A DNA stretch of 64,000 nucleotides, taken from contig JAODTK010005854.1 in NCBI GenBank assembly GCA_026419785.1, forward strand, positions 107,567 through 171,566, written 5' to 3'. The stretch's first letter is position 1, and every line of letters begins with the position of its first letter. The notes under the pieces were generated by a model. It saw only the letters and a list, made by a program, of their open reading frames with translations. It searched no databases and was not told the origin of the DNA. The translations under genes and the position numbers were made by a program. This document shows positions 45,274-56,540 of this stretch, one piece after another. This DNA comes from Sclerodactyla briareus (taxonomy: Eukaryota; Echinodermata; Holothuroidea; Dendrochirotida; Sclerodactylidae).

Positions 45274-46412
45274 TTACGTGGCCATTATCTGTGTATCTGC
45301 CAATGCTTCCTCCAGTGCGTCGCTCTCGTCATCATCATCTCTAGTCTCACCAGTATAGTCGACTACGGCTACGATTCTAGTGGGGTCCCTCTCACTGGCG
45401 GGTTCTGTCACGGCTAATTTCGAACCGTTCTAAAATTATGCAGATAGAAGTATCGGTCTCCACCATCTCACGGGAACGAATCTCCAAATTCGACTGCCAC
45501 TCACTTCAGTCATCGGACCCATGTGGATTTTGTTTGGGTCCATCAGTCTTCCGTCATACCTCCAGATAATTAACAGAGGACAGTGGTGTGCTGGGACGAA
45601 GGTCCACAAGTGCCCGTCATGATCGATTGCCTTGTCGGTAACTCCTAAGATACCATTCTTCTTCATAATTAAGACACTCCTTCCAGACATGACGCGGTAA
45701 TAACCTTCGGCAGCAGACCATCCGATGTCCAATGAAGGCTCGCCCATAGGTCTTGGCTCACACTCTGGGATACCGCCATCTCCACACGCTAGAAAGCGAT
45801 TTCTGAATATTATTCGAAACTTTCCCATCTGGGGAACGAGAGAGCCGCCATACCTGATCCCAGTTGTATCCCGCTCTACTACAATGTGGCCGGCCATCCC
45901 TAATATACTGGATCCGGGCGAGAGACATTTCATTCTGAATGTATACACCGTCAGTCTGCCTCTGGACAAGCAACCAAGTTGTCCTTCATCCTATCAAGAC
46001 TTTCGTGTGCGAACCTAAGGACTGCATCTGCTCCTAACCGAAGTATACGACCTTCTAATCTCAAGCGGCAATAGCCTGGGTGAACCAGTTCTATTCCCCA
46101 CTGGTAATCGTGACCGAAGCCCTCCCTGAACCATTGAGCCACCGAATCAGCGTCACATATCAGAACATGTCCATTGATGGAGATGTGGAACTCATTATCG
46201 GCACGGAACACTCTCCATGTCTCCTGACGTTCATGCTTGATCTTGCTCTGTGTTCTTTTATTGATGATAAATACACGAATTCCTTCAAACTCTCTTTGGA
46301 GTTTAATGTAATTGTTCCGCGTAATTTCCGGCCAATTCGGAGAACGGATAGCGACGTCTTCTATAGATAGTCGGGACTTGCGGGAAGCCATGTCTTGGTT
46401 CTTTAGTCTCAT
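45274..46412 (-). CDS. Trefoil-type repeat protein, first part (frameshifted)
   Basis: Two ATGs are possible, at 46,412 and 46,391. I prefer 46,391 (ATGGCTTCCCGC), which has a G at +4. The first frame (to 45,951) has a basic N-terminus, ETWRVFRADNEFHISINGHV, then HPGYCRLRLEGRILRLGAD. A one-base shift near 45,960 opens the next frame (to 45,436) with AEGYYRVMSGRSVLIMKKNG, HLWTFVP and IWRFVPVRWW. These GY...W(x)F(V/E)P units recur downstream at 45.1 kb. Two stops at 45,430-45,438 are followed in the same frame by an acidic stretch containing RDDDDESDALEEALADT and a TAA at 45,274. Frame shifts may be sequencing errors. No intron with clear GT/AG borders was seen. The fold class is inferred from repeats and tryptophan spacing; the function is unknown. 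The protein is probably cytoplasmic because no signal peptide or membrane segment is seen. Confidence 0.58.
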
Positions 46413-46521
46413 ATGCCACTTTAAGAATTAAGGAGAACTCATTGTCGTATTGTTATTCAACAAAAACGAAATATGAACCCTTGTTGGATTTCATGAGAGT
46501 GGAGCAAGGAAAGCTGAGTAC

Positions 46522-46540
46522 TTCGTAGTATATATAGTGG
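46522..46540 (-). promoter_or_regulatory. TATA-like box upstream of the trefoil-type gene
   Basis: On the minus strand CACTATATATACTACG lies about 135-145 bp upstream of the preferred ATG at 46,391. The distance allows a transcription start around 46,495-46,505 and a 5' UTR of about 105-115 bases. This is the only TATA-like element close to the start. AT-rich DNA makes chance occurrence possible. Confidence 0.35.
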
Positions 46541-46678
46541 CCAAACGAAGTCCCAGATGGAACCAAGCGGGAGGATTTGGTTGTGCTTGCCTAAATGAGT
46601 CGTGGTTTAAATGTTCTGAGAGCTCATTTGAAATTCTCGTGATAACCAAGCAAGAGCTCAAAATGTGCATTATCGGAG

Positions 46679-47125
46679 CTATTGTCGAGGTGCAAAGAAA
46701 GTATGGTCTGCGTTTTGGGAAAGAGTTGCGACATCTAAGTCTAGGTGTGAGCACCTTATTGACTCAACCTTAAAGAGACTCACTTTGCCATTAAAAGCAG
46801 TCGATACTTTAGAGTTCACGGGAATCCTTGTCTTCGGGCCCGGTGTGGAATCTGTCCTGCCTACTAAGGACAGGACTGTCTTCTTATCGTAGTAGATAAC
46901 TCCGCGATAGTTTTCCTGGCTGCATGGTGCTGCTTGAGTGTGCGGAGATATTCTGGGAGGTGACGCCAGGTGCCCGATGACATCTTGGGAAGAAAAAGAA
47001 GTCAGTCTGACACGGTATTCATCCACGCAGAGAGGCACCCCGTGCTCATCAAAGTAGGTTAATGTTGCCCACTTTTCAAATTCAGGAGATGAAGCTATTT
47101 GCCCAGGATATTTTAGAGCCGTATG
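46679..47125 (-). CDS. Unassigned open segment, possible exon
   Basis: The minus strand is open from about 47,123 to 46,679, roughly 148 codons without a stop, with balanced composition. It contains SSPEFEKWATLTYFDEHG and ENYRGVIYYDKKTVLSLVGR. A CAAATAG|C acceptor-like site lies near 47,090 and an AAG|GTTGAG donor-like site near 46,770, so an internal exon of about 320 bp is possible, ending at VSLFK. No domain was recognised. It is on the same strand as the trefoil-type gene and upstream of it, but the TATA-like box lies between, so it more likely belongs to a different transcript or a longer 5' part of a spliced gene. Confidence 0.4.
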   Translation of the reverse strand, partial: HTALKYPGQIASSPEFEKWATLTYFDEHGVPLCVDEYRVRLTSFSSQDVIGHLASPPRISPHTQAAPCSQENYRGVIYYDKKTVLSLVGRTDSTPGPKTRIPVNSKVSTAFNGKVSLFKVESIRCSHLDLDVATLSQNADHTFFAPRQ

Positions 47126-47640
47126 TTGTGATGTCAGGAATCACACATCATTGAGGAAGGAAGGCGTAGTATCGCGGGGTGTGCAGGGCGGGCTGCGCGT
47201 GTTCATGTGTGCACGCGCGCAGGTGTGTGACGTGTGTTGGGGAGGGGGGACAAAGGAGTCGAAGGCTGGAAGGGTGATGAAATAAGGCTCATGCCTGTTA
47301 GGTCGGTTTTCTATAGGGGTACATTGATTCTTATCGTTTGGAGGTCAGACAAAGGTCCAACATGAGTGAAGTTCGAAATCTTGAAAGCTGTATTGATAAT
47401 GAACTGGCAACTCGAAAGTCTGGCCGAGTTTTCATGTGGATGACTCATCACTGGTGACGTTACTGTAATGTACCCTTGGTTAGTACAACGTTCCGGGGAC
47501 ACCAGTTTACACAATCGTCGCGACCAGAATACTGAGAAAGATCATGACTTCGGAGGCCAATGGTCATGTAATGGATTATTTTTAAACTAAAATAGTAGAG
47601 AGAGGACATATCTAATCCCCATAGGCCCACCTCAAATTCG
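47126..47640. other. Alternating GT/GC-rich tract and unassigned sequence
   Basis: From about 47,190 to 47,245 the sequence is rich in alternating purine-pyrimidine steps (GTGTGCACGCGCGCAGGTGTG), a composition prone to Z-DNA, followed by a GGGGAGGGGGG block. The rest (47,280-47,640) shows no gene. Confidence 0.45.
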
Positions 47641-47760
47641 GAAGTTTTGGAATGTGCCTTTTTTAGTCATTTCACTTTACGTTTTGGGAATTTGATCAAT
47701 TTATGACGTCACAGGGAACGATGCGAAGGCTGCTCATGGCCTCTATACAGTAAATGCCTA
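47640..47760 (+). repeat. Dispersed repeat family D, copy 1
   Basis: Contains TTTCACTTTACGTTTTGGGAA, then GACGTCACAGGGAACGATGCGAAG. The same pair of blocks recurs near 56,228-56,283. Little sequence between them is shared. Confidence 0.6.
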
Positions 47761-48285
47761 CATGAACACAGAGAGAAAATAGTATACACTTGAGAATTAT
47801 TCTTCAGAAACTTTGAACTATTGTGATTTTCATTCGGATCCCACCTGTAGTTTGTTGTTACATGGTTTTAATAGTACAAGTTTCAAATTGACTTTGTATA
47901 CAGGAAATCTGTGCGGTTCCCTGCCGTGACGTCCACACAGCGAGATCCACGATAGCTCATTGGGTGCCTCATTAAATTGGGTCGCGGATGTTTTTTTGAC
48001 CTCTGCCATAATGTAAGCATAAACCAGAAAGTCAGAGACTTTGGATTCAATTGACTGATCCTCTTTGGCCAAGCGGGAGCACTGTCGACTCCATGTATCA
48101 GTATTGGAACCCACATACTACGCATGAGCTATTCTATCCACCAGGTGAGGTAAAGTGATCGTGAAGTTAACAAGTTAACCATTCCAAAGTATCAATTTTA
48201 CCACCCTTCCCCACTTTTCCGTTTAACTCCGGTCTATACCCAAGATAATATGTTCTTCAATTTCCAACTTGATCGAACAGACATT
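47761..48285. other. Unrecognised sequence
   Basis: Minus frames at 47,830-48,125 overlap each other in two phases and give no motif. A GTTAACAAGTTAACC short repeat lies near 48,163. Nothing else was seen. Confidence 0.35.
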
Positions 48286-48930
48286 CTAAACTAATTGTTC
48301 AGATACAAAGATGTCGGACTTTTTACCCCTCTTGACCTTTGCCTTGGCCCCAAACAATGGAGATGTGTACTCATTGTGGTGAGCCTCATCCATCCAGGTG
48401 GTCGGAAATGTTGGCAAAACGGACATTGGCTCCCGAAAATAGTTTTTATTTCAAACTTTAAACAATTTCCTATGTTGCTCCCGAAGATGATGTCCATTCA
48501 ACAGCAGTAACCAAAGGATGAGCGCCCCCAGGAGAGTTTGCATACCAAATTTCGCTGGATCGGGACTAGGTATTCTAAAACTTTCGACCTCTCTTGAACT
48601 ACCTCCCCCCCCCCCAAACCCCAAGAAAAAACAACATCAGTGATTCCTGACTGCATTGCTGAACTTTCACTCAAAATTGTTTTAACTCAGGATTACCTTT
48701 GACCGGACTCCAAGGTGGTAATTGTGGATACAGAACTGATAATAACTGTGAGATGACTCATACATTGACTTCCAACCAAGGAATAGCGTAGCATCAGATG
48801 CCAGATGAGACCGACGACCTGACTCAAAACAATTGGGACCATGTACTCATTAGGAGGGAACCCAATACCAAGATGAGTATTATGCTAACAAGCAAAATTA
48901 CTGAATGACCTCCACCGCATTGACCCGGTA
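48286..48930 (+). repeat. Dispersed repeat family B units
   Basis: At least two units: CTTGACCTTTGCCTTGGCCCCAAACAATGGAGATGTGTACTCATT-type sequence at about 48,333, and GACCTGACTCAAAACAATTGGGACCATGTACTCATT-type sequence at about 48,816 with GGAACCCAATACCAAGATGAGTAT after it. These match the units at 7.5-7.96 kb in motif order. A (C)12 run lies at 48,604. Confidence 0.6.
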
Positions 48931-50300
48931 TCTTCTTCAAAAAATTCGGGATAGGGGTAGACCATATCACATATATCAAATATAAGGTTTTGCTGAGGAA
49001 TCCGACATGCATGAATCTGCATGAATAAGCTACTGCAGAATCGTTCACCCAACCCAGGCCAGATACAAAAATTTCATCAAAAAATTGCATACTGTTCCGA
49101 ACAAATCCGCTTTAGGCTACGTACGGAAGGTGTGACACAGATCACCCGCGCAAGCCAAGTGATCGCTGAGTCGATCCCTGGGCAGATAAAAACGTACCAG
49201 AGATCGAGATATTCACATGACTATTGGGCTCCAATTCAAAGGATGATGCCTGGAGGATATCAGTACCGTATCCCTAGTGTATGTATTAGCTTATACCAAG
49301 CACATAATGATGGAACTACGGCGCTATAGCTGGCCGCGTTACAGTGATATAGAGGAAGCAATTGGATTGACGTTGTTGGAGCGCTCGGGCAACCCGATGG
49401 GAACAACGTATGTAGGATTTCAGCGCCCCGGCATGTGAATACCCGAGAAATAAAGCCGACGTGGGGGCCCTATGACGTTTCTCTGCATTTTATGGTTCAC
49501 GACGTGGAAAAGAGACCAGTGGAACAATTTGCCATGGTGCCAGTATAGGGCCAGTATAGGTAGACAGACGTGTGTAAACTAGCTTCCGAGTCGGAAGGGG
49601 GGACCCTTTGGTTAAACTATCTCACTATTTATCCTCGTTTTTCCATTCCCTCCTCTTCAGATCCCGTTCTTCAGCCTTCGAGTTTCCGAGTTGAACATGC
49701 TCGATCTTTCAGTCTCACCCCACAGCTAGTATCGCTACCCATTGCAAAGGCACGACCTTCCCAGTGTAACTCGCGCAGTAGTGACAGTGTTAAGTAAGGT
49801 GTCATTACCCGAACATATTACAAGCGTCCTGTTAATTCAGAACTATAGGTTAGCTCGATTTAAATCGTTAACCGTAACGTTCCTGATAATGCAACAATCA
49901 TTCAACCTATGTTATACACACATACCTCAATTGCACGTAGCAGCTTCCTATTGACACATGCCATACAACAATAAATCCAAGCTTGAACTGAAAGTAAAAC
50001 AACGCCTATACCCGGTGATCCGTACAAGAATGGCTGGATGCCCCAAAGTGTTTATGAGATATTAGCTAGCCTTTGTTTAAAGCCAGTGGTGTGCTAGTAG
50101 TAGTAGTATAGTTCGAATGCTTCGACCACACAGCCCACGAAAAGGAATCCGATAGGAAGAGTGGAAATCCCCTGCCACGTATACGAGTGTTCTCATATGT
50201 CACGGGGTTTTGTTGTTTGTTTTAAAACAGTGTAATGCGAATCTCCGGTGGGTTTCTATAGGCCAGCCTTCCATAGAAGGCTACCTTCCGTGTTTTATTG
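48931..50300. other. Unrecognised sequence
   Basis: Plus frames at 49,021-49,329, 49,570-49,797 and 49,742-49,954 were read without recognising any protein. A doubled GCCAGTATAGG occurs at about 49,538-49,560, and TAGTAGTAGTAGTATAG at 50,094-50,110. Confidence 0.35.
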
Positions 50301-50309
50301 ACAGAGGTG

Positions 50310-50485
50310 GTGACAAGTCTCTTTCTTCAAGTCCAAGTCAAGTCGCAAGTCCGCTGGTGCAAGTCCCAGTAAAAGATTACAATCAATTGGAAAAATGCAA
50401 GTCCAAGTCAGTAACAAGTCAATGGAAAAATGCAAGTCCACGTCAAGTCGCAAGTCATATCTGCAAGTCCAAGTCCAAGAACACA
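50310..50485 (+). repeat. CAAGTC minisatellite, copy 1
   Basis: A dozen or so CAAGTC or AAGTCCAAGTCAAGTCGCA units, including two near-identical AATGGAAAAATGCAAGTCCA(A/C)GTCA blocks about 40 bp apart. Frames across it read as Lys/Ser/Gln-rich on both strands and are repeat artefacts. Confidence 0.92.
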
Positions 50486-52044
50486 GTCCAGTGAAGATCT
50501 CGGGAGGGGGCATGGTTTCTTATAGCGTCAAACTGTACATCTACGGTATGGGTGTGACGATAAGATGAAGATCAGGAAGTACACAACGGTAACTGTAACT
50601 GTGTGGGATTGACAAGTGCCAAGCCTAGATTAATGATAAGAAACTCAAGCGCTGAGTGATGCGTATCCCAGGAATGTGGCCAGAGATATGAACGAGGTCA
50701 CTCCATGATTGTTATTAATACCAACGCTGTTTGAACCCATAAAGCGGTAAAAATATTCACATAATTACAAGTCCCAATTGAGGGGTCAAGAACTGAATGG
50801 TATTTCCTTTTGGATATGTTTTGGTACTACGGCTCTCATTGGAAGATGCAAATATGTTCACTTTGAAGAAGTGCCTTAATCGCCCCATCTATGATTAATT
50901 AGCCTAAGTTGGTTGCCAGGGTCCAACATGTTGTGCTGCTTCAATTGACGCCCACATGCAACTGAAAGCAGTGCCAGTATGGTTATGAGCAGGGCTCTAT
51001 GGTAAGTTGCACTTAGAGCTTTCTTGAAACTCTGAAAAAAATGTTATTACTAACAGTGATTTCAGTGAGATAATAAATTGTTTCTTTCCCGACATTCAAC
51101 TTGAAAATAGATAGAAACTAGAAACAGTGAGCTTGAATACTGAACTCCTAAAATGCAGTGAATCGTCCAAGTACTTCTTGTTGAATTGAATTTTGATGTT
51201 TTCCTATTTGAAACACTACATAGTACATACATTATGTTATAAGTACTCAAGCCAGAGACTAATTTCAGATTTTCACTCCAAATACCCTTACGGTTGCAGG
51301 TGGTATTTCATCAAGGCCCGTGCGGCACTCTTCCTGGTAAATAATGAGAAGCTTGCATGTCAAATTTAGATACGTTCTAGACCGTCAGTTCAACTAGCGC
51401 ATCAAAGGTGTGATTATTTGACCATGACCTCTACTCAGACAATCATTTTATCATGTATCATCACTAATCATACGACCTGGGCCTTCTGGCGGAGAGCTGC
51501 GTGCTCACCCACGGGTGACAGCTTGGGTTGCAAATTGGGTGTATTTAGGGGTTGTCAAGCTTTTACCATATAATCACATCAACATTTTCAAGCTCAGACA
51601 GAATGAGGAAAAATGGTCCATAATTAGCAAAACCCTGTGATGTGATCAGTGAAATTTTAATCAGGCATGTAAACAGGCATTATTATTATTATATACCGGA
51701 TTAACAAATACGTGGGGGGTTGTACATGGCTGTCTGATCTACAAGGCCAATCGTGAATTAGGAGAAAGGAAAGTCCGAAACCTAGGAAGTTGGGTATAGC
51801 GAATGACAACATCCCCGTTGCCTTTAAGCTATCCTTCAGGATTCAACTTATAATCAACAGCTTACTACTATGGGAATATACGTGTATCTCTTGTAGGACA
51901 ACAAAAAACCCCCATAACAGGCCTTTGTTCTGAAACTAAAAATTATCTAACAATCCTAGTTCAATCCAAATGCAAAATTCAGAACGAAAAAAAATATGTC
52001 CCGTCCGTAATCCATGGTCACCCGAGATTATGAGACTGTATAGA
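50486..52044. other. Unrecognised AT-rich sequence
   Basis: No frame above 62 codons and no motif. A TTATTATTATTATAT simple repeat lies at about 51,680-51,694. Confidence 0.4.
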
Positions 52045-52052
52045 GTTTAAAG

Positions 52053-52604
52053 CAGTGGTTAGTGGTTCTCAAACTTTTTCGACTGCCCGCCCTCTTTCCA
52101 CATTTTTGACGATTTTCAACTCCCCCTTCCCACCCCTTTTTCCAGTGCGTCCGGTTCACCGATAAAAAAATGGACTCCAGTTTCAGGATTGTGTGTGATC
52201 CTAATATGATTAAAGTATACAAATATGTGGCAACGGTAATAATACCACCAGACTTGTGAAATGGGCTCAATGTCAGTCAGTGTGAAGGGTGAGCTGGTGC
52301 ACACTGTAAGATTCCGAATGTTTGGCTGCATCTTAGTAAGGAAGGACAAAGAATCACACCAGGCCTCCTACATGGCTCCTAAGTAATGTCAAGGGGGGGG
52401 TTCCGATGAACGTGCTGAATCCTCTTTCAACGAAGGTGGCGGAGGGGGGGTAGGGAGGTAGGAGAGGCCATAAATCGTAGTTATAAGGGACCCAAAAAAT
52501 CAGTCTCAATGCCCCCCCCCCCCCATTCCACATTGATTTCATAGAGCCACCTGAAACTTCCCAGAGCCTCCAGGGGGCGGTAGGGACCACTTTGAGAAAC
52601 ACTG
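52053..52604. mobile_element. Non-autonomous hAT-type miniature transposon (552 bp)
   Basis: The left end is CAGTGGTTAGTGGTTCTCAA and the right end reads, as reverse complement, CAGTGTTTCTCAAAGTGGTC. Allowing for an extra AGTGGTT-like duplication at the left, the terminal inverted repeats match over CAGTG.TTCTCAAA. They are flanked by GTTTAAAG (52,045-52,052) and TTTTAAAG (52,605-52,612), an 8-bp duplication with one mismatch, the size hAT transposases produce. There is no transposase ORF, and the interior holds C-rich, G-rich and GA-rich stretches. Confidence 0.85.
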
Positions 52605-52612
52605 TTTTAAAG

Positions 52613-53345
52613 ATCTCTGGATCTTGCTCTGAAAACCAAAAAGCCAAGAGGGTAGTGCTCCTCTTGATTTTGATACCATATGACCAGACACGAGGTGAAA
52701 GGGGATAATGTACTAAGTAATTACGGGCAACAGACTTTGACTTAAGGGATGGTGACTTAAAACTCTGGTGACCTCAAGCTGACCTTTGGATTGGGGGTGC
52801 AAGACTTTGATATGGTTTCATCGCTAAATTTTTGTATGAATGCATGTAAGAGAGGGAGAGGAAAATGATCTAGTTCGGACAAAGCCAATTACCGTGCGCA
52901 GGTAAGGTGCGTCTGACGGCCTGTATGCAAAATTATAAGATTGACAAATTCAATGTTTGAAACTATATTAATGCTGCAAGATGTATTGCCGCAGCTGTTA
53001 GCAAGTGAAATTGGACATTTTGGATATTTTGTGACATAAAAACAAATATAGACAATTTTGGGCAACCCCGCAGTAGCTGTATCGATTCTACATGTTTGTA
53101 CTTGTATTTTGGACATGACAGTGCGAGCTATACATGCAGTATGCCGACTTTCTCTGCCACAACAGCGGTACGGTGGTGGAATGAGGGCAAGGACTTATTA
53201 GTGTTGGACATACGCGCCGCCGCGTGACGGGGCGAAGTAGGCGACGTATACACGGTATATCCAAAAAATTGGTGTCGGCCGTGTCCCTCTTGGGATGGTC
53301 TTGCAAATTTCTGTGATTTCTGTCACGGTGAAAAATTCGTAACAT
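52613..53345. other. Unrecognised sequence
   Basis: A TGGTGACCTCAAGCTGACCTTTGG stretch near 52,768 may be a remnant of family A or B. Minus frames at 52,889-53,345 show no motif. Confidence 0.35.
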
Positions 53346-53349
53346 TTTT

Positions 53350-53515
53350 GGCTGTTGACTTGCGATGGCGACAAGTCAATTATCGCGAGTCCAAGTCAAG
53401 TCACCTTTCAGACGGTTGCAAGTCCAAGTCAAGTCACCAAGTCAGACGGTTGCAAAGGTCCAAGTCAAGTCACAAGGTCAATGACGTTAAGCGAAGTCAA
53501 GCGGACAAGTCACTC
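53350..53515 (+). repeat. CAAGTC minisatellite, copy 2
   Basis: AAGTCCAAGTCAAGTCAC units with two AGACGGTTGCAA(A)GGTCCAAG-type blocks about 45 bp apart. It is the same family as the array 3 kb to the left, with different spacer words. Confidence 0.92.
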
Positions 53516-54640
53516 TGCTATTTTCAACTGTAATACTGCCATTCGCAGCATGGTCACATTTGAAGGAAATCAGTTGTACATCATTGGCTGTTCCAATGAT
53601 CACTTAACAGGTAACCAAGAACGCAACGATGGATCATGGATAGCGATTCCTTGCATAAATGGTTGCTGGGGCCTACTAATATCTAAAAACAGTTAGATAG
53701 TGATGTACATTCGTTTGAAAACTTGTTTCAGAGCCTCAGTATAGTGGGCCTGTCATATTTGATGTTGCTGTGAGGACGACTCGATTATAACCTAGAAAAA
53801 CTATGTATATTAAGATATGTATTGTTTTATGACTTTTGTAACAGGTGACCCTTGCATACACCGGAAGAACAATAGGGAAAAAGCACACCTTAGGTTTTTA
53901 TCTTTAAGAATTCTCTAACTAATTCACTCTCAAAGAAAATCTTTTCTGCGACAACATTTTTGACCAGAGAAGGAGGATGCAGCATTATCATTTTTAATTG
54001 GACGTAGAATGAACGAATAAGATAATGCCATTAGCACGCCCACAGGGCCCATTAGCGTTATTTGCAGCACACAACATGTCCTACAGAGGCCTCTAACAGG
54101 GGTCAACTGGAGTTCACGATATCGTATTGCTTCACTTTTAGACATTGGTCCATGACAATCTTTAAGACATCTACTGCTGTAACCACTATGAATCCCGATT
54201 ATGACCTCGGCAAAGCGCAATGAGGAGTGATCTACTCACATGGCAAGCCTACATTGCCAAGTATGACCCTCCACATATTTTCGTTGCAGAGCACATTTAT
54301 TCACGCTGGAATATAAATTCGGTTTCGGTTAAAACTTGCCAAAAAAAAAAAACCCAAAAACCCAATCTACCTCAACAAGGCAACCCTCATGCTATAGCAC
54401 TGTACATGAGGGCCTGATCGGTTCTAATACGGATATAGTTTCCAACCGGATATCTGAGGTCTCACGTCAGCTCTCCCAGTTGGGTCAATTAGTGATGATC
54501 ACTCACCAATCAAACACGCCCTCTCCCTCGTAACACTGAAAATTATATTGTTGCCAGGCTGCAGGGGTTTATACTGTAACAGTTCAGTGAGCTAGACTAT
54601 ATTTTGCAGAATTTGTTGTTATCAACAAAGACTTTAAGAA
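53516..54640. other. Unrecognised sequence
   Basis: A minus frame at 53,930-54,220 (96 codons) and plus frames at 54,220-54,533 give no recognisable protein. There is an A-run at 54,342. Confidence 0.35.
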
Positions 54641-54644
54641 TGCC

Positions 54645-54975
54645 GTGGTTTGTATGAATGGGGGGAATCCCCTGGCCACTTCCCAATAGCTTCTTTTTCT
54701 GTAGGGTCTGGTGCTGAAGCATTAGCTGAGTGTAGGGGGGTTATGCTTGGATGGGCTGCCTTGTCACCGATTAGTGAGGTGACATATTATGCCAATACTT
54801 GGAAATATCACAGGAGAGTTTAGTATATGGTCAGTGGTTGCTTGAATGGGTTATTCACATGGCCCCTCCCAATTGTTTCTATTGTAGGATCTGTGCTGAA
54901 GCCAGGTTCATTAGCAATGGTATGTTAGAGGACGCTTCGGTGGGGGTAATGTGTTGGCTTTAAGGGTATGATACG
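54645..54975 (+). repeat. Direct repeat, two ~120-bp copies 191 bp apart
   Basis: TGAATGGGGGGAATCCCCTGGCCACTTCCCAAT-type sequence at about 54,655 and TGAATGGGTTATTCACATGGCCCCTCCCAAT-type sequence at about 54,843 are both followed by T(G)TTTCTATTGTAGG(G)ATCTG(G)TGCTGAAGC and a GTTAG..G segment. Confidence 0.75.
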
Positions 54976-55319
54976 GAGGCAGGGAAAAAGACATGAGGGC
55001 CTGGTATTAATGAAGCCGTATTATGTGCATCTATTTCATCAGTTTGAATCAAAGTTGATCGACTATAAAGTTGCTGTCATTACCATTCTGGGACACTTAA
55101 CTGTCTTTTAAACCATAGTTACAGGCACTGCCCTCGGCTTATTGTACTTATGTATGTGTTGTGTTTTTCTACATTGTCTTTGTTTAAAGTGTGATATATA
55201 TGAAGGATTGGCCTTCGAAGAAAACGATGGGGTGGCCCCTTTTTTTTTTGGTGGTATGGAGCGGCTTCTTGGTAGGTTTAAAAAGAAAAAAAAAAACAGT
55301 CTGTTACTGCCCTACAAGC

Positions 55320-55625
55320 TGCCGATCGTATAGAATAGACCTTGCAGTTCCCTACTGTCATTGGAAGGTGACTGGATGGGAACACTTGGTAAACCCTCTT
55401 ACAAGACACTATATAACAAGCATGTGTTGGTGTTCAAAATTTCTTACCTACCTCGGGGGCCCTAAAGCATGCAGTATATGATAAACCTGCAGTATCCCTA
55501 CCTGTCATAGAGGCGACTGAAAGGGTTGAAGTATTCCCTACCTGTCGCAAGAAGACTGAGGGGAGAACTTAAACTCTTACAACCTATATAACAGATGTGT
55601 TGCCGTTGAACATTTCGGCCGGACT
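55320..55625 (+). repeat. Repeats with CCCTACCTGTC(GC)AAG.GACTG
   Basis: GCAGTTCCCTACTGTCATTGG (55,343), GCAGTATCCCTACCTGTCATAG (55,489) and GTATTCCCTACCTGTCGCAAG (55,530) are each followed by a GACTGA/GACTGG block. ACTATATAACA..TGTGTTG occurs after the first and third. Together they form two and a half imperfect units. Confidence 0.7.
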
Positions 55626-56215
55626 AACACCACCAACCACAGGAAATACAAAAGCATCCCAGATAACCAACAAGTTCAATGGTTCCAGGCCCAGATGGAA
55701 CCACCAGTCGTAACAGGCGACTAACAAGATGAGGTCTTTAATCTTTATTGTTCTGCCGTCAATCAATTTGATACCCTACCTCCCGAAACAAAAAGAATAG
55801 AAAAGCAACAGGTACAAACAAACATATGGCACAGATCACAGTTGCGTTCTGTTTGGTGTACTTGAAGCAAAGGTCGAAGCAAGGGATCTATTATACCTCA
55901 AGCTTGGGAGTGAGCAATTTCTGATAACAAATCACCCGGCACGAGGTACGATTTAAACTCTACTAGGAATTGTTTGGGATGTGTGAGCATCCAATCAACC
56001 AACGCGATGACCGAATATGTATAAATGAAGAGTTGTGTGATCAACAACAGAAAGGACCCTCCACCCGGAGACTAATTGAAAATCTCGGGGATTGAATTTA
56101 ACTCAATCTGCCAGTGAACAGGCCAACGGTATGTTCAGAGCACGCCATGTTTAAAGACTTGGTGGAAAAAGGATAGGTTCGACAGACACCCCCGAAACTG
56201 AAGAAACTGGGCTAT
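55626..56215. other. Unrecognised sequence
   Basis: Mixed short frames only. A possible minus frame at 55,584-55,766 has a hydrophobic start but no motif. Confidence 0.35.
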
Positions 56216-56219
56216 GAAT

Positions 56220-56540
56220 GCTGTGAAGTATTTCACTTCACTTTTGGAAATTGTTGGACGTCACAGGGAATAATGCGAAGACTACACAATGAATAAAGGT
56301 TTACGGATCTTGCGCCTTTATATATAAAAGCACAGAAAAAGAGGTGCTCACATTCAAGGACATTGCCAAGATATTGGGGGACAATTTCGCATGTTTTCAT
56401 TCCAATTCCATCTAGAGTTCTTGTGCTTACACGGTTGTCGAATAGTAATTCGACTCCGTTATTAAAGGGACTCGCGTCCCCATGACATCACAAAGATGTG
56501 CCTTAGTAACACACTATATTACAGACCTTTGTACAAGTAA
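56220..56540 (+). repeat. Dispersed repeat family D, copy 2
   Basis: TTTCACTTCACTTTTGGAAAT, then GACGTCACAGGGAATAATGCGAAG, matching 47.64-47.76 kb in order and spacing. The right part (to 56,540) is not shared with copy 1. Confidence 0.55.

Noticed and set aside
46080..46370. A 96-codon plus-strand frame
   Set aside because: Antisense to the best-supported part of the trefoil-type gene; no motif of its own.
50310..53515. A CRISPR-like arrangement of short repeats with variable spacers (CAAGTC arrays)
   Set aside because: The repeats are 6-18 bp, irregular and without fixed spacer length, and the DNA is eukaryotic, so these are minisatellites.
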